Origin: Tribonema minus
Taxonomy: Eukaryota > Sar > Xanthophyceae > Tribonematales > Tribonemataceae
DNA length: 64,000 bases
Reading direction: 5' to 3'
Assembly: GCA_017506865.1 (NCBI GenBank)
Contig: JAFCMP010000090.1
Location: forward strand, 434,001 to 498,000
Shown piece by piece: positions 35,937 through 48,000 of this stretch. The translations under genes and the position numbers were made by a program. The stretch's first letter is position 1, and every line of letters starts with the position of its first letter. Under the pieces are notes generated by a model, which worked only from the letters and a program-made list of their open reading frames with translations, searched no databases and was not told the DNA's origin.

Positions 35937-36651
35937 CAGGGTTGGCACGCTAGGGCCTAGCGGGGTTGCTGACCCCTAATTAGCCCTAAGCACCTAATTA
36001 GGGGTCATTTCATTAGGCCTAATTAGGGGCTGCTGAGCAAAAACTAGCAAAGATGCAGGGCATGACACTTGAAACAAAACTGACCATGAAAGCTTTAATT
36101 TGCATGTATTTTTTCAGTGACGATGTCATATTAGCACTGGCAACTCTGCTCAAACACCCCCCTCGTCAGCTACAAACTCATCGAGGGTGCCAATGATGAC
36201 TGTGATAATGGTGCCAAGGGGGGCGCTGCAAGTCATGGTAGTGCGGACATGCGCGGAAGCGATGATGGCTTTTGTTTTTCATGCCACCATCGCGAAAAAG
36301 CTGCCACAAGCCCAACTTGGGCTTCAAGCCCTTGCGGCTCGCAGATCCGCCTGCTGCCCCAACCACCTTCACATCATCACCGTCTGCCTCATCGTCAGCC
36401 ATTGAACCTTGCTACACTGCTGCTGCTGCTGCTCTGCGTGAGTGCTGCTGCTTCGTCGACGCGCAATGACGTCATCATGCATGCTCAGCAGTCGCCGAGG
36501 GGGGCTGAGCCCCGGGGCTCTGAGGCTCCGGGAGCTGAAAAGCAATTCAGGGCAATTAGGGGCAATTAGGGGCAAATCGCCAGCCCCTAATTACTAAATT
36601 ACAATTAGGGGCCTAATTAGGGGTGCCCCTAATTACGACTTGCCAACCCTG
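35937..36651. mobile_element. 715-bp non-autonomous hAT-like transposon
   Basis: Both ends read inward CAGGGTTGGCA, with 12 of the first 13 bases matching (CAGGGTTGGCACG and CAGGGTTGGCAAG). The element is flanked by identical 8-bp direct repeats, ctctccct, at 35929-35936 and 36652-36659. An 8-bp target duplication and CAGGG-type termini are hallmarks of the hAT superfamily. Subterminal regions carry many copies of the palindromic word CCTAATTAGG and of AATTAGGGGC, the kind of sites a hAT transposase would bind. Inside is a remnant of a BED-type zinc finger on the minus strand but no room for a transposase core, so it needs a partner in trans. The exact target duplication suggests fairly recent insertion. 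Confidence 0.9.
36178..36402 (-). pseudogene. BED zinc-finger remnant of hAT transposase
   Basis: A 74-codon ATG-initiated frame within the element. An acidic, Gly-rich start leads into KPKLGLWQLFRDGGMKNKSH and then RACPHYHD. The order W-x2-F, K-N-K-x-H, A-C-x-x-(C) fits the first half of a BED finger, the N-terminal DNA-binding domain of hAT transposases. The second Cys is replaced by Tyr and the distal His pair is not clear; the frame ends soon after. It is probably the leftover 5' end of a transposase gene after internal deletion. Confidence 0.55.
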
Positions 36652-36659
36652 CTCTCCCT

Positions 36660-37237
36660 TGATAAGCCTTGGCATACAGTTTATAGATCATCGCATTCAT
36701 CGCATGGCTGCACTGCAATAACAAACAAACAGCAGACAGATCGCAAGGGCAACGGTTGACACAAACGCTCTTCCGAAGATGAGATGGGTCATGTGCGGCT
36801 CATCTCACATGACATGTTGTGATTGAAGATCTGTTGGCGGCGCCACTGCATGCGCATGCGCTCGCCGCTGTGCCCCCCAATGCAGCTCGGCACGTCGCGC
36901 AGCATATCGAAGATGCTGCCGGGTCCTGTGGCTGGTGTCTGCCTTCCCCCCCTCCATCCGCGCTCAGCACACATGCACAGCGACTTTTGGTTGGAGAACG
37001 CCACCACAAAAAGCTGCCTGTGACCATCCCGTACTGCCCATCGGCTCAGTGGTACTCGTGGCCCTTGTACTCGTGGCCCTTGAAGCTGTTGACACGCCTC
37101 CATCAATGCAGCTAGCACTGCTGGCCTAGCAGCGACATGCACAAAGCACCCTTCCCAACAACGCCGCTGCCACCACCCCGCTCCCCCCTACACACCCCTC
37201 CCCCTGCCCGGCTACTCTCCCGACCCCACCCCCTCGC
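36660..37237. other. Intergenic, 3' of eIF4E gene
   Basis: C-rich toward 37145-37230; nothing recognised. It contains the 3' end region of the minus-strand eIF4E transcript. Confidence 0.5.
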
Positions 37238-39344
37238 TTAGTGGTCCTTAAAGCTGAAGTCCGGGAGACCCTTGGTGGACGGGTTGCCGTCGGCGAGGCA
37301 GCTCAGCAACCGCTCCTTCAGGCGCGCCGTCGTCCCCGGCTCGCGCGCGCGCAGCCACAGCTCAAACCGGTAGTACGTGTCCTTGCCGCGCGACTTGTCC
37401 ACGACGCGCGCGCCGCAGATCTGACGCGAATCGCATCGATACGGGGGGGGGAGGAGGGGGGGGGGTTACTGCAAAGCACTTGAAGGCGATAGAAGGGCGG
37501 TTTGAAGTGGGGGAGGGGGGGGGGGGGGGCTACCGCAATGCGGTTGCAGACCGAGCACATGGCAAGGCAGTCGCAGGGTGCGCTCTGGCTGGCTGGGCAC
37601 GCCGGAGGGAGCACCAGACGCCTGCTGTGTCAGGGTCGCTGCGCGGCGCGACAGGCATGAATGCGCGCATCTGATCTACGTGGGCGACGGACTCCGCCGT
37701 CTCCAGTGCCCCGGCGTGTGTGTACGTACATGCGTGCGTGCATAAACGCATACAAACCTGCCCCAGTCAATGCCCGCAACACAACTACCTACGATCATCG
37801 ATCCCATCAAGGGACCCTTTATCGACAGTGTCAACCAACACCCCGCGCGCGCAAGTGCACGTGCGCGTGTGCGTACCTCGTCCGCCCAGTCGATGGTCTC
37901 CCCGATCAGCCCCAGCACCAGGCTCTCCCACAGCGTGTCCAGCACGATGGGCTGCAGCCGTTCGCGGCAGCTCCACTCCCCGCCCCGCGCGTTGGCGGGG
38001 TCCTCCCACTCGGGCCTGAGGCGCGCGCGCGCGCAGTGCGCGCAGTTGAGAAGTTGATCAAGTGTTAGTTTGACACAACGTTGCAGACGACACCCGGCAG
38101 AGGCATCGCTCGCGCAGACGACAGTGCAGGCATGGAGACATTGAGGTCGAAGTGGCTCCACCCGAGCAAAAGGCAGGGCGCGCGTTGGCGGGGTCCTCCC
38201 ACTCGGGCCTGTGGGGAGTGCGTCCACGCGCGGCCAGGAAAGTGGGGCGTTTGAACAAGCGCCAAATGCGCGCGTGCGGACTATGGGCTCGACCTTGAGA
38301 GCGCTCGGCCAGGCATGCGGGCGAAGAGGCAGCGAAACAGCATCTCTGAGTGACGGGCGACGCCTGAGATGCCGTCCCGTCAGCCACTGCGCGCCCCCGG
38401 CGCCGTCATGGGGATGACCGCGCGCGAGCCCGCGGTCCTGTGCCGCTGCGCTGTCGTCATGCGCTCCGAGGCGGCATTGCTCAGCGGCCGTGACTGCCGG
38501 ACACTGCACAGTGACGCCGTTGTGCGCTGCTGCATGGACGACGTCGCCTTCCGCATCCCTCAACGTTCTGCAGAGCATGATGACACCACGGCAGGACACT
38601 GCGCGGACAGCACCAGGCCAGCTGCAGGCGCGTTCCGATAGCTCGCACGGCGCATCTGAAAGCTTGCGTCTTGCACAAAGTTGAAGTTGTCTGCACGGTC
38701 TACCCACTACATCTGCCGCCGTCACGCCGCGCCGTCTCACCTGATGCCCTTCTTGAATATTGAGAAGGACTCAATCTGGCGGTCCCCCACGCGCTTCCGC
38801 GACTTCCCGTCAAAGAACACCTGCGGCGGGCAGCATTGGCGAACGAGAGACCCCTCGATGAGTGCGGTGCGATGCATGACACGGGCGGCGGCCGACAACT
38901 CACGAAGCCCAAGCGTTGCCTGTTTCAATACTTAGGTAGTAAGTGCAGTCGGTGCGCACACCTCGCCTGGTCTGGCTGCAACGCTGTCCGCCCGACGGCA
39001 AAACCAACAGAACTGCGAGCGCGAAAATGCTGACCAGGTGTTGATGCATGCATGCAGCGCACGACAAGCCTCGCGCGCGAACACTCCAACGCAAGATGCG
39101 GCGGCGGTGGTTGACATGCTCCCGAGCGCTGCGGCTGTGGCGCTTCATCGGGAGCACCCGTACATGCCGGCACATATGACACGCACCTGGCTGGGCTTGG
39201 GTATGTTGTTGTAGAACCGCCAGAAGTCCTCCACCGTGTTGAACTCGCCCAGGCTGGTCATGTTGGACCCCCAGTCCGATGAGTTTTTGCTCGCCTCATG
39301 CTCCCAGATGCACCAGCTGTTCTGCAGCGGGTGCGACGGCACCA
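37238..39344 (-). CDS. eIF4E: Cap-binding translation factor eIF4E (5' end unresolved)
   Basis: Binds the mRNA 5' cap in the cytoplasm and recruits ribosomes through eIF4G. Exons in transcript order: 39344-39187, 38820-38741, 38015-37877, 37420-37238 (stop at 37240-37238), in phase, about 185 residues. Seen: SHPLQNSWCIWEHEASKNS (the HPLQNxW signature), the next Trp in SSDWGSNM, FNTVEDFWRFYNNIPKPSQ, the cap-stacking WED in RPEWEDPANARGGEW, LVLGLIGETID, and ICGARVVDKSRGKDTYYRFE. About eleven extra residues (FFDGKSRKRVGDRQIES region) lie between the conserved FW and WED sites, as in some protist eIF4Es. The first exon listed starts at a splice acceptor with the last two bases of a codon (xTG), so at least one short upstream exon is missing. 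Subclass is not assignable by eye. Confidence 0.9.
38180..38215 (-). repeat. Ghost of eIF4E exon start
   Basis: On the minus strand a cacag acceptor is followed by the first roughly 32 bases of the exon at 38015, encoding PEWEDPANAR again, before the match stops. It lies in the preceding intron, about 195 bp upstream of the real exon, with its acceptor intact. Confidence 0.85.
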
Positions 39345-40292
39345 CTGCGGAGCGACCCAAGCACAATTAGGAAAAAGCCAGGAACGAAACGGGGATGAGC
39401 AAGCTATGCCAATTCCAGCATGCAGCTTTGCAGCTGCTAGTGATGATCAATCTTGAGCACGACTGAACTGCAACTCACAGCTTCAACGCTGCCAATGATG
39501 GTGTGGTCATAAGCAGCGCCCGAGGCTGCTTGCACGTGGCGATGACAATATGATTGACGCAGCAGCGCGTCGACTGTACATCTGTGCTGCTCACAGACAC
39601 TCTCACCACTGATCGCCTCAACACACTGCTGGCTGGTGCTCACAACAAAATACAACACATGCAGTCATCTGCAGGTGCAGGCGCTGAGATCATGTGCACA
39701 ACTTACACGGCAATGGACACCGCCATCAAGTGCTTTAGACAGCGTAGGTGCGGGCTCTGAGCCCGGTCCGGAATGGTTGAAAACTGGATGCGTTTGAGGC
39801 ACCAAGAAGCGGTAGTGGGTGCTATATGCGTGTGATACTCAGCTTCAAAGCGAAGCTCTGCTTTGCCATGGTGCTTGACTGTGTGATGCACGATGAGCAG
39901 AGGCAGCCATCCTCGACTGACTATCGAAAAATGTATTATCCACGCCACTCGACAAGCATCGCAGAGCCAACAGCTGCTGGGTGCAGGCAGCAGTGGCTAG
40001 GGTTCGCAAGCGCGTCAGATGGACCGGCTGCATCACACCGTAACAATGCCTCGTGCAGCCTACATCCGGTTCTAACCTGGTTCAGGATCAGGCATCGCAG
40101 CCGTGGATCCCCTGCTTCGTTGGTGCAGTCACCCCTCGAGAAGGGAGCTGCTTGAGAGCGGCGAGGCGAAAACTTTCGCCTTGGTGACCGCCAGTCCCAG
40201 CTTCCAACGCCTGCCTCGCCTTTCCAAAGGTGTGCACTGAGGTGAAGTGCAACAAGAGGACAACTGCAACTCGAATCAATCAGTTCTGCAGG
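39345..40292. other. Divergent intergenic region eIF4E / NDK
   Basis: Must contain the eIF4E first exon(s) and promoter on the minus strand and the NDK promoter on the plus strand. A minus-strand donor-like ttgaagct|gtgagt near 39475 follows an ATG, but its phase does not fit the next eIF4E exon, so I did not use it. Confidence 0.45.
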
Positions 40293-42481
40293 ATGAAGGC
40301 GCGATGCCTGCTGCTGCTGGCGCTGGCGTCGCTAGCTTGCAAAGCTTTTGCAAAGCCCGGCGATGTCTGCAACAGCCCCTTCACCACCACGGGCAGCGGG
40401 CCATATACCGGATCGCCTGGGACGCTGGCAGAGCGGAGCTTCGTGGCCATAAAGCCAGAGGGGCTGCAGAGAGGGCTCGTGGGTGATGTCATCACCCGTT
40501 TTGAGCGCAAGGGCCTGAAGCTGGTGGCGCTGAAGCTGGAGCAGCCGACGCCAGCCAAGGTGACGTGAAGCTGAAGCTTGGGTCTGAGATTCCAAAATGC
40601 CATTCAGCTCGCGTTGTGTGTCGCGTCTAATACATGCCTTTTGCTGTACAGCATAATGTCCCCGAACGCTGCTCTGCAGCGTTGTTTTCGTTCTGCTTTT
40701 AAGAACGAAGGCTCAGACGAAAGCAGCAATTCGCACGGATCCGAATCTACGGAGTCGAGCGATTCGATGTTGAATGCGATGACTTGTTACCTCCTGCTTG
40801 CGTTGAGTATTTTAGCATGAAGAACTGTGCAAGACAAACAACACACATCACTCTTGAGGAAACGATTGGCGCTAACCCTTTCTGGGCTTCAAATTCAGAG
40901 CCCGGTCTCTCAAGTCGAAACTGCCTCTAAGCCAGCCCCAACCGTGTGCACTGTCGACCGTCAGGTGCGCCAGCACTACGCGGAGCACGAAGGCAAGCCT
41001 TTCTTTGCGGGCCTCGTGCGGCACATGTGCTCGGGCCCCCTGGTGCTGATGGTGTGGGAGGGGCCCAACGTCATTGAAGGTGCACACGCGCTTGTGAATG
41101 CAGGTGCTTCCATGCACTTCGCGCGTGCTCCTGCCTATCACTGACTGCATCACCATGCCGCGGACTTTCACTAGGACATGTCGTACCCAGCAGCCAGGTG
41201 CAGAATGCAAAGCGCTGCTTGACACGGGGTCCAAGATGCGCACGGCACGCCAACAGCCCCGGCACTCGCCTCAAACCGCTCGCACCGCGATCTCACCAGT
41301 ACCACGTTGGAGTGAGCAGCAAGTGGCCTGCAGTGCACCTTGCCTCATATGTGGCAAACTCAATGAACCTTGGCTTATGTATGCAATGAATCTTGTTCTG
41401 GTGGTGGTTGGCGTGCAGATGCAGCCACTGTAGGACCTGCACCTGCTGCGCTCGCAATCTGTATGCTGTGCATTGGTGTTGAGGTGCACGTCTGCCTCTC
41501 CGCTGTCATCGCACTGCCACACACTGTTCACGCCCTACTTGCAGTGTCATGTACTTCAAAGTGAGATGCATGCCCGTGTTCCCGCTCTTGAACTTGCCGC
41601 ATGAACCTGGATCGTCATTTTAAACCCTGTCCATTTGCTTCGTGGCTGCTGCGATGATGCTGCAGGAGGGCGCAGGATGCTGGGGAAAACGGTGCGTGCC
41701 AACCCTGTTGCACTACTTGGCTGTGCAACTGGCCTACAGCACTACTATGCTGAAAGAGCATGGCCACTTTTGCTTTCTTGGTCTGATGGACGTGCCGTCT
41801 TGGGGGTTTGGCCGAATGTGCACTGAGTTTTAAGCCTCATATTGTTGCCTGATGCTGCCTGCGATCGAAAGTTGCATGCTATGGGCAATAGTGTGTTTGG
41901 TGCTACTGTCACTCGATTAGAGTGTAGGATCCTATTTTTGTCACCTTGGCAGTTTGCTTGGTGCTGTCTCACAATGCTGTGTGCGTCACATTGGATCGCT
42001 GACAACAAGCCAGCAAAGGCGACTCCAAAACCAAGGGGCTTCAACAACTCTTGGGCTGGTCTTCCAGCGCGTTGCCATCGCTCCCTCAGAACACTCTTAG
42101 ATCAGAACCATGGTTTCAACGGGGGCACGCGCATGCGCTCACACCCTTTGTGCTTCTTCTTTCAATAATTGCTGTGGCCATACAAACGCCCCCTCAGCTT
42201 GCCTCGCCGCAGCACGCTAAGCCCCCGCCACTTGACCCCTCACAGCCAATCACCCCCCTTCCCCCCCCTCTCCCCTCCCCCAGGACCCCCTCGAGGCGGA
42301 GCCGGGGACGATCCGCGGCGACCTGTGCGTGTGCAGCACGCGCAATCTCGTGCACGCGAGCGACGCGCCGGACAGCGCGCTGCGCGAGATCCGCCTCTGG
42401 TTCAGCGAGGCGGAGCTGGCGCCGTGGGGCCGCACGAGCGAGGAGTACCTGACTGGAACCAACTCCGCGCCGCAGGGCTGA
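40293..42481 (+). CDS. NDK: Nucleoside diphosphate kinase with N-terminal presequence
   Basis: Transfers the gamma phosphate between nucleoside tri- and diphosphates through a phosphohistidine. Four exons: 40293-40559, 40965-41079, 41666-41691 (26 bases) and 42284-42481; phases agree, 201 aa. The kinase core starts at [18 protein letters not shown] and continues [46 protein letters not shown], then across the tiny exon GGRRMLGKT to [10 protein letters not shown]. The active-site motif is RNLVHASD with His160. It ends in ALREIRLWF and a 30-residue tail. The roughly 50-residue N-terminus begins [20 protein letters not shown], a signal peptide, so the enzyme is not cytosolic. If the host is a heterokont alga, the KA-FAKP junction fits a plastid bipartite presequence; secretion is the alternative. 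Confidence 0.93.
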
Positions 42482-44031
42482 GGCAGGGAGAGGGGACGAG
42501 AGTGGCAGAGAGTGAGGTGCCGCCGCCGGATGCAAAACCGACAAGATCGAGAGTGCAGGCGTGGTGAATGAATGCGGCTTTGCCGGAGGCGGGGGGCGGG
42601 GGATGCCGGTGTCATGGCAATTTCCGTGACGGGCAGCAAGTGAGCGCCGCCGCGCCAGCTCGGGAGCCTGTGAGACGCAGGCTTCGCGCAGCGGCGGCGA
42701 TGTGCAGCCAGCCGCCTGCCTGGTGGCAGCGCGCGGCATCGCGCGCATGCCGCTGCCGCGCAGCGCCCGTCCAGGGCGGGGGGCATGCATAGCCCTTCAG
42801 CGATGCCTCCAGAGCTGCTGGCAGCGCAACGGCGGATGCCGACGACTGGCGCATGAGCCAAGTCGGCCACGCGCGCGCCTCTGCGTCCGGTACCACTCAG
42901 CGCAACGATGGCACACGTGCGCATCCTGTCCTGCCATGAAGGTGGCCTGGAGCCCTCTTGCTGCAATCACGCCACGGTCGCTTGCAGCTGCTGAGCAGCG
43001 CTGCAGCCTCCGTTGCATGCGGGACGCATACATTATCTGCCGAGCAGGGCACGGCATTCACATCCCACGCAAGTGGAATCACAGGCTCGGTGCAGGAGTC
43101 AAAGACCCATGACTCGATGATATCCGCCATCATTGGCGCTCCAGTCTTGTGGATTCGTAGCATGTCCCTACGTGTGCGCTCAATGGACAAGGCATGCAAT
43201 GCACTGGCTACCGCAACCTGTTCGGGTCAAGAACAATCTTCTATTTTGTGTTTGTCCCATGTTGAGCAGCTTGCTAAAGCCTGGCCGCGCACGCAGCGGT
43301 CACTGTAAGCTTCTCTGGTTCCACCTGTCAACGCCGCCGGCGCTGGTGCGCGGTGCGCCGCGCAGCAAGGCGCAGTGATTGGTGCCTGCCATGCACAGCG
43401 CCGTAGTGAGCATTTTTTGTGTGCGCCATCGACAAAGGTGAACCGCATGCACCCAGCTTGCCTCAGACTGTACGGTACACAAGGCCGGCGCAGGCGATGG
43501 CATCACAAGCAGTGCTCAGGCGGAAAGCGCACAACGCTCAAACACATGCCATCCGTCATGCGAACTTATGATGGTGGCTATTGGCAGCAGGCCACACTGC
43601 TGGAGCCTGGTCTTTTCTTGGCATTGTAACATTTCTGCAGAGCCCTCGGCTGCAGCCGGAAAATGGCACGACCGGTGTGCTTTTTGCATTCGCTTCACAC
43701 GAAACGAGAGCATGCGCTGGCGTGCTGCGGCCTGTACAAGTCCTTTTTGAACACGAGTTCTCGCGTCGCCGTCTACACAGCTAGTCTGAGGACAGTACTG
43801 CTGCAGCGCCACTGCACGTGCCCTTACTACTATTGCACTGTCTACGTGTGTATCCCCTAAGCACGCCTAAATGCGTGCTCGTGCGCTTCACGCTGCCCCC
43901 CATTGCGTGCCGCGCCTTCGCCTCATCTAATGAGCGGTCGCGCATTGCCCTGTTCTCCTGAGTGCAGCACGAAGCCGCAACTGAGCATCGCGCACGTGCG
44001 CAGTGTGCCCCGCCGCTGCTCCGTCCCCGCC
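42482..44031. other. Intergenic between convergent genes
   Basis: Between the ends of the NDK (+) and F-box-like (-) genes. Several frames of about 100 codons on both strands overlap each other and show no domain or splice-consistent chain. CAGTGCTCAG at 43510. Confidence 0.5.
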
Positions 44032-44598
44032 TCACGAGTCCATGAGAGTGCCAGGCGGCGGGTACCAGCACTCAAACGGATCGTCGATCGATCGCTTCAC
44101 GCCGCTGACCAGCTGCCTGACCGCGCCGGACCCCGCGCGCGGCAGCAGCCGGTTGTAGTAGGAGTACTCCTTGTACCGCTCGCTGGCGGCGTTCATCTCC
44201 TCCGCTATCTTCCGCACCCAGTCATCCCGTAGCAGGCTCCGCAGTACCCCCTCCCTGCCGCTCTCCACCACCCCCCTGAACACGGCGCGGCGGTCGATGA
44301 CGTCGGCGAACGCCGCCTCGATGGCGCCTATGGTGGCGTGGCTGCCCCAGCGCCCTGCCTGGTAGAAGCCGTAGCTGTTCTTGAGGAAGAGGGGCGTCAG
44401 ATCTACCCCGGCGGACCCGCACCAGGAGCGCCTGGCCTCTGAGTCCAGCAGGGCGCGAGCTGAGGTGAGGCGCTCCGGATTGGTCTGAGTGCAGCAGGCC
44501 CTCCACTGGCGAGACACTGAAGCCAGGAACAGCCAGTCGTAGCGCAGGAAAGAGAACGTGAGCAGCCATACGTCGTCGCACATGGTCACGCAACTCAT
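44032..44598 (-). CDS. F-box-like protein
   Basis: Single open frame of 188 aa. Residues about 6-35 (MCDDVWLLTFSFLRYDWLFL then ASVSRQWRACC) match the F-box pattern: short polar start, hydrophobic helix ending in SFL, then L-A-x-V-S-R-x-W. F-box proteins are substrate receptors of SCF ubiquitin ligases. The rest has no ankyrin, LRR or Kelch repeats. The gene starts either at this ATG or at Met6 (44583). A ctgcag acceptor just upstream of the ATG leaves open an additional 5' exon. F-box assignment rests on about 30 residues. Confidence 0.55.
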   Translation of the reverse strand: MSCVTMCDDVWLLTFSFLRYDWLFLASVSRQWRACCTQTNPERLTSARALLDSEARRSWCGSAGVDLTPLFLKNSYGFYQAGRWGSHATIGAIEAAFADVIDRRAVFRGVVESGREGVLRSLLRDDWVRKIAEEMNAASERYKEYSYYNRLLPRAGSGAVRQLVSGVKRSIDDPFECWYPPPGTLMDS

Positions 44599-45030
44599 GG
44601 TGTGCCGCCGCCTGCAGCGAGCAGCACGCGTTACGCTCGCTACCCAGCTTAAGCGACGGATGCGGTAAGCCTGTGCTCCCTCGGCCGCAGATGGCGAGAG
44701 CTCCCCGTGTTGAACTACGAAAAACTGAGGAAAAGATCAGGAAACAGGAAGGAAAGTACTCTGCTACGCCGCTGCTGCGAGCGCTATGGCAGAATTGGCG
44801 CCAGTCGCCGGATACCTTGATACTTGATGATGTATACCGCTCCGCTCCTGCTACTCTTGCTGACACCCACCACACTCCTGGACTCAAAACGTGAAGTTTT
44901 ACTTGCAGTTTACAGTTGGTAAAAAAGCGGCTCGCGCTCGTTGTTGCTGTTGGCTTGCCATCAGATGGCTTGAGACGTCGACGCAGCTGAAGAATCGCGC
45001 CAGGGCGCTTTTGCGCGCGCTAGCAGCACA
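44599..45030. other. Divergent promoter region F-box / NEK
   Basis: The 432 bases separate two divergently oriented genes and probably hold both promoters. A small candidate frame (44691-44894) lies inside. No core element is obvious. Confidence 0.5.
44691..44894 (+). CDS. Candidate small protein, 67 aa
   Basis: ATG-initiated frame with a polar, helix-compatible sequence (RVELRKTEEKIRKQEGKYSA) and balanced composition unlike shadow frames. An acceptor-like ggccgcag sits directly before the ATG, so it could also be a downstream exon. It lies between the divergent F-box-like and NEK genes. No family recognised. Confidence 0.3.
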   Translation: MARAPRVELRKTEEKIRKQEGKYSATPLLRALWQNWRQSPDTLILDDVYRSAPATLADTHHTPGLKT

Positions 45031-48000
45031 ATGGAAAGATACACTGTGAGCAAGGTGGTGGGCAAGGGCAGCTTCGGGAAGGCGATGCTCTGCAAGCGCA
45101 GGCGGGATGGCAAGTTGTGCATCATCAAGCAGGTGATGCTGTGGAAAATCTGGCGAGCAGCTGCACATGAAAACTAGTTCAGACCGCTGATTGGAATGCT
45201 GAAGGTCTTCACAACAATGAAGCACAATTATGGTTCAACACTAGAAGAAAGTTGAAGTGCAGCGACGAGCACCATGTTGCTGCTCTGCGTGTACAAGTGT
45301 GTTCAATCACTTCAGGCTGAGGTTACATTGTTCTACAGTACCATTACCGGCAACGTCGCCCACTCGCTGGCCCATTACCGTCCTACAACACCCCCCCCCC
45401 CCCCGCCTCCCCTGCCTGCTTTAATGGCACTGCGGTTACCCCTGTTCTGCAAGTGGTACTCACGCGCAGCCAGACTGTTGCGTACATTTGGCCAGCCACG
45501 CTTATCTGACATTACGCCACTGCTGGCATATGCACCTTCCTGGATGCTCCTCTGCAAACACCGCCGGATGCGATCACTTCAGGCAGCTCGCTGCGTTGCG
45601 TGATCTACACAAGTGCGTTTTTGTCGGATGCCTCAGTGCACCATGCACATATTAGTGTTGCTACTGTCTTTCTGTAGTTTTCTGAGCAGCATTTTGACTG
45701 TGTTGGTGGAGGTGTCAATGGACTGGCACCGTGCTCACAGCCAATGTTTGGCAGCGGCTCCGCCTTGTCTCAACCCCCATATGCATCACGACTGTCATCG
45801 CAACTGCAGTACTGCAATGCAGCAAACTACGGCATGCATCCACATAACGTTCTTCTGAATCGACACGGAAGCATGGGATACCAGACAAATGCTCATCAAT
45901 AGAGACAGTCGGGCTGTTCCCGGTGGTGCAGTGCAGACCGACGCAGTTTCGTCCACGGTCAATCCCTTGGCACATATATTCTGCCACCGCAAGCATCGCA
46001 ATGCTGTCGCCAGGGACAGGCACGCTGCCACTGATGCTGGACCTACTTAATTTCGCATGCGCGCTAGTCACGACGGTTGCAACGACAGCTGGTGGCAGGC
46101 TGCAGCGGGCGCCGCAGTCTGCTGCGGCGGCGCATGCAGGTGTTGCCGTTACCGTCCATGTGCTGTGCCCATCTGTCTGCTGCGGCCACGCTGCAGCGCC
46201 GCGTGCTGCAGTGCTCGGCCTGTTCTGGCGCAGCCATGCAGCGGCGCTTGCATCGTTACGGTCCCAGCAGCCGCCGGTAGAGCGGCACTCGCAGCGCAGC
46301 GCTGCTCGACCGCCTCTCGCAAGAGCGCGCGCGCTGCCGCGTGCAGCGCACCACGGCTGCCACGGCTCTTCGTGCTGTCACTTCTGAGCACGGGCGTCGA
46401 CGCTGCTGCGCTGCCACCCGCTGCACGTGGCGCGCCGCGGCCTGCGCGAGCGGCGCGCTGCTGATCCTCGCTTGTTTTGCTGTACATTGCTGAGCGCTGA
46501 CATCACCGTTGCTCCGCTGCCCCGCTGCCGCCCAGGTCGACACGGCGCGCCTCGGACCGCGCGAGCGGCGCGAGGCGCAGCGCGAGGCGGCGCTGCTGGC
46601 GACCATGCGCCACCCCAACATCGTGGGCTACTGGGAGTCGTTCCTGCACGGCGCGCGCGGCGAGACGCTGTGCATCGTCATGGACTACGCCGACGGCGGC
46701 GACCTGTACGGTGAGCGCTGCTGCCACCGCTGCCGCCGCCGCCGCCGCCGCCCCGCAGCACAGATGCCGGCCACGCGGCGCGCTGCTGCCGCATCGCAGG
46801 TCGTGGCCGCCGCCGCGCACAGTACAGATGCTGGCCACGTGGTGCACTGCTGCTGTACCGTACGGATGCGGGCCACGGCACGGCCTGCCCCACACCGCCT
46901 GCCAGTTGCAGATGCTGCGCTTTGGGTTTGGCAGTCGTCGTGTATCGCTTGCGCTCGCAGCGGCGAGCACCTGCCAGGTGCAGATGCTGTGCGGTTGGTT
47001 GGCCGGTCGCCGCGTGTGACTTACCCTCGCAGCGGCGGACATTTGGGGGTCTGGCTGCGCCGTAGCGCGCGCCTCTCGTGACAGCGTGTCGTTGCTGAGG
47101 TGCTGCTGCTGGTGGTGACTCTCCCCCCAGGGTACTTGAAGTTGCGGCGCGGCAGCCCGCCTGCCGGAGGTGCGTGTGCTGGACTGACGCACGCAGCGTT
47201 CGCAGAATTGACCTAGGGTTGATACGCAGTACCCAGGTCTTTTCCTGGCCTGGCGCGCAGGCTCGAATCGCACGGGACTGGACCCTGCCCCTTCTGCTGA
47301 TTGTGACTCTCCCGCAGGGTACTTGAAGTCGCGGCGCGGCAGCCCCCTGCCGGAGGAGCGCGTGCTGGACTGGTTCGTGCAGATCACGCTGGCGCTCAAG
47401 CACATCCACGACAGGAAGATACTACACCGGGACCTCAAGTCGCAGGTATGGCGCCTTCTCGACTGGCCAGACATGTGTCTCTTTGTTCTATGATAGTTTT
47501 TACTTTTGGGTGTCTGGGTCAGCCTTGTCGAGCTGAACTCTTGCCGCCCTAGAAATTTGTAGTCAGTCCCTCACTTTCGATTCTCGTTCGCATGTAGCAG
47601 TGTCATGCAGTGGAGATGTTTCGGCAGCGTCTTGGGACAGAGAAGAGGCACAACGGCACGCACGAGTACTCAAGACATGGTGTTACACCTTGGCAGCATT
47701 GCATCGCATACTGTAATGCGAGCCTGTAATGGCTGCAGTATTAGCATTGCGCAGATGCCCGTCCAGAACTCTGAGCTTGAGACATGACTGCTACAAGTCC
47801 CACACACGTGCTCGTGTGTGGGAAAGCAAATGACAAGTTTCAGAAACAGAGCAAGCCTGGGCTTCCAGCTGAGGATTGCTGAGTCAGCCATGCAAATGAT
47901 CTGGAATTGACCTCGAATAGATCTCGAACAAACTGTGTCACGTGCACAAGTTCAACTGCAACCTCACTGCTAACAAAACAGTGCTCATGCAACAGGTTCT

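Noticed and set aside
37676-38740. Minus-strand open frame of 354 codons across eIF4E introns
   Set aside because: It overlaps two real eIF4E exons, partly in the right frame, but reads through good splice sites and contains no conserved sequence outside them.
47252-47285. T-loop-like gctcgaatcgc, possible tRNA
   Set aside because: No matching acceptor, D-arm or anticodon stem around it.
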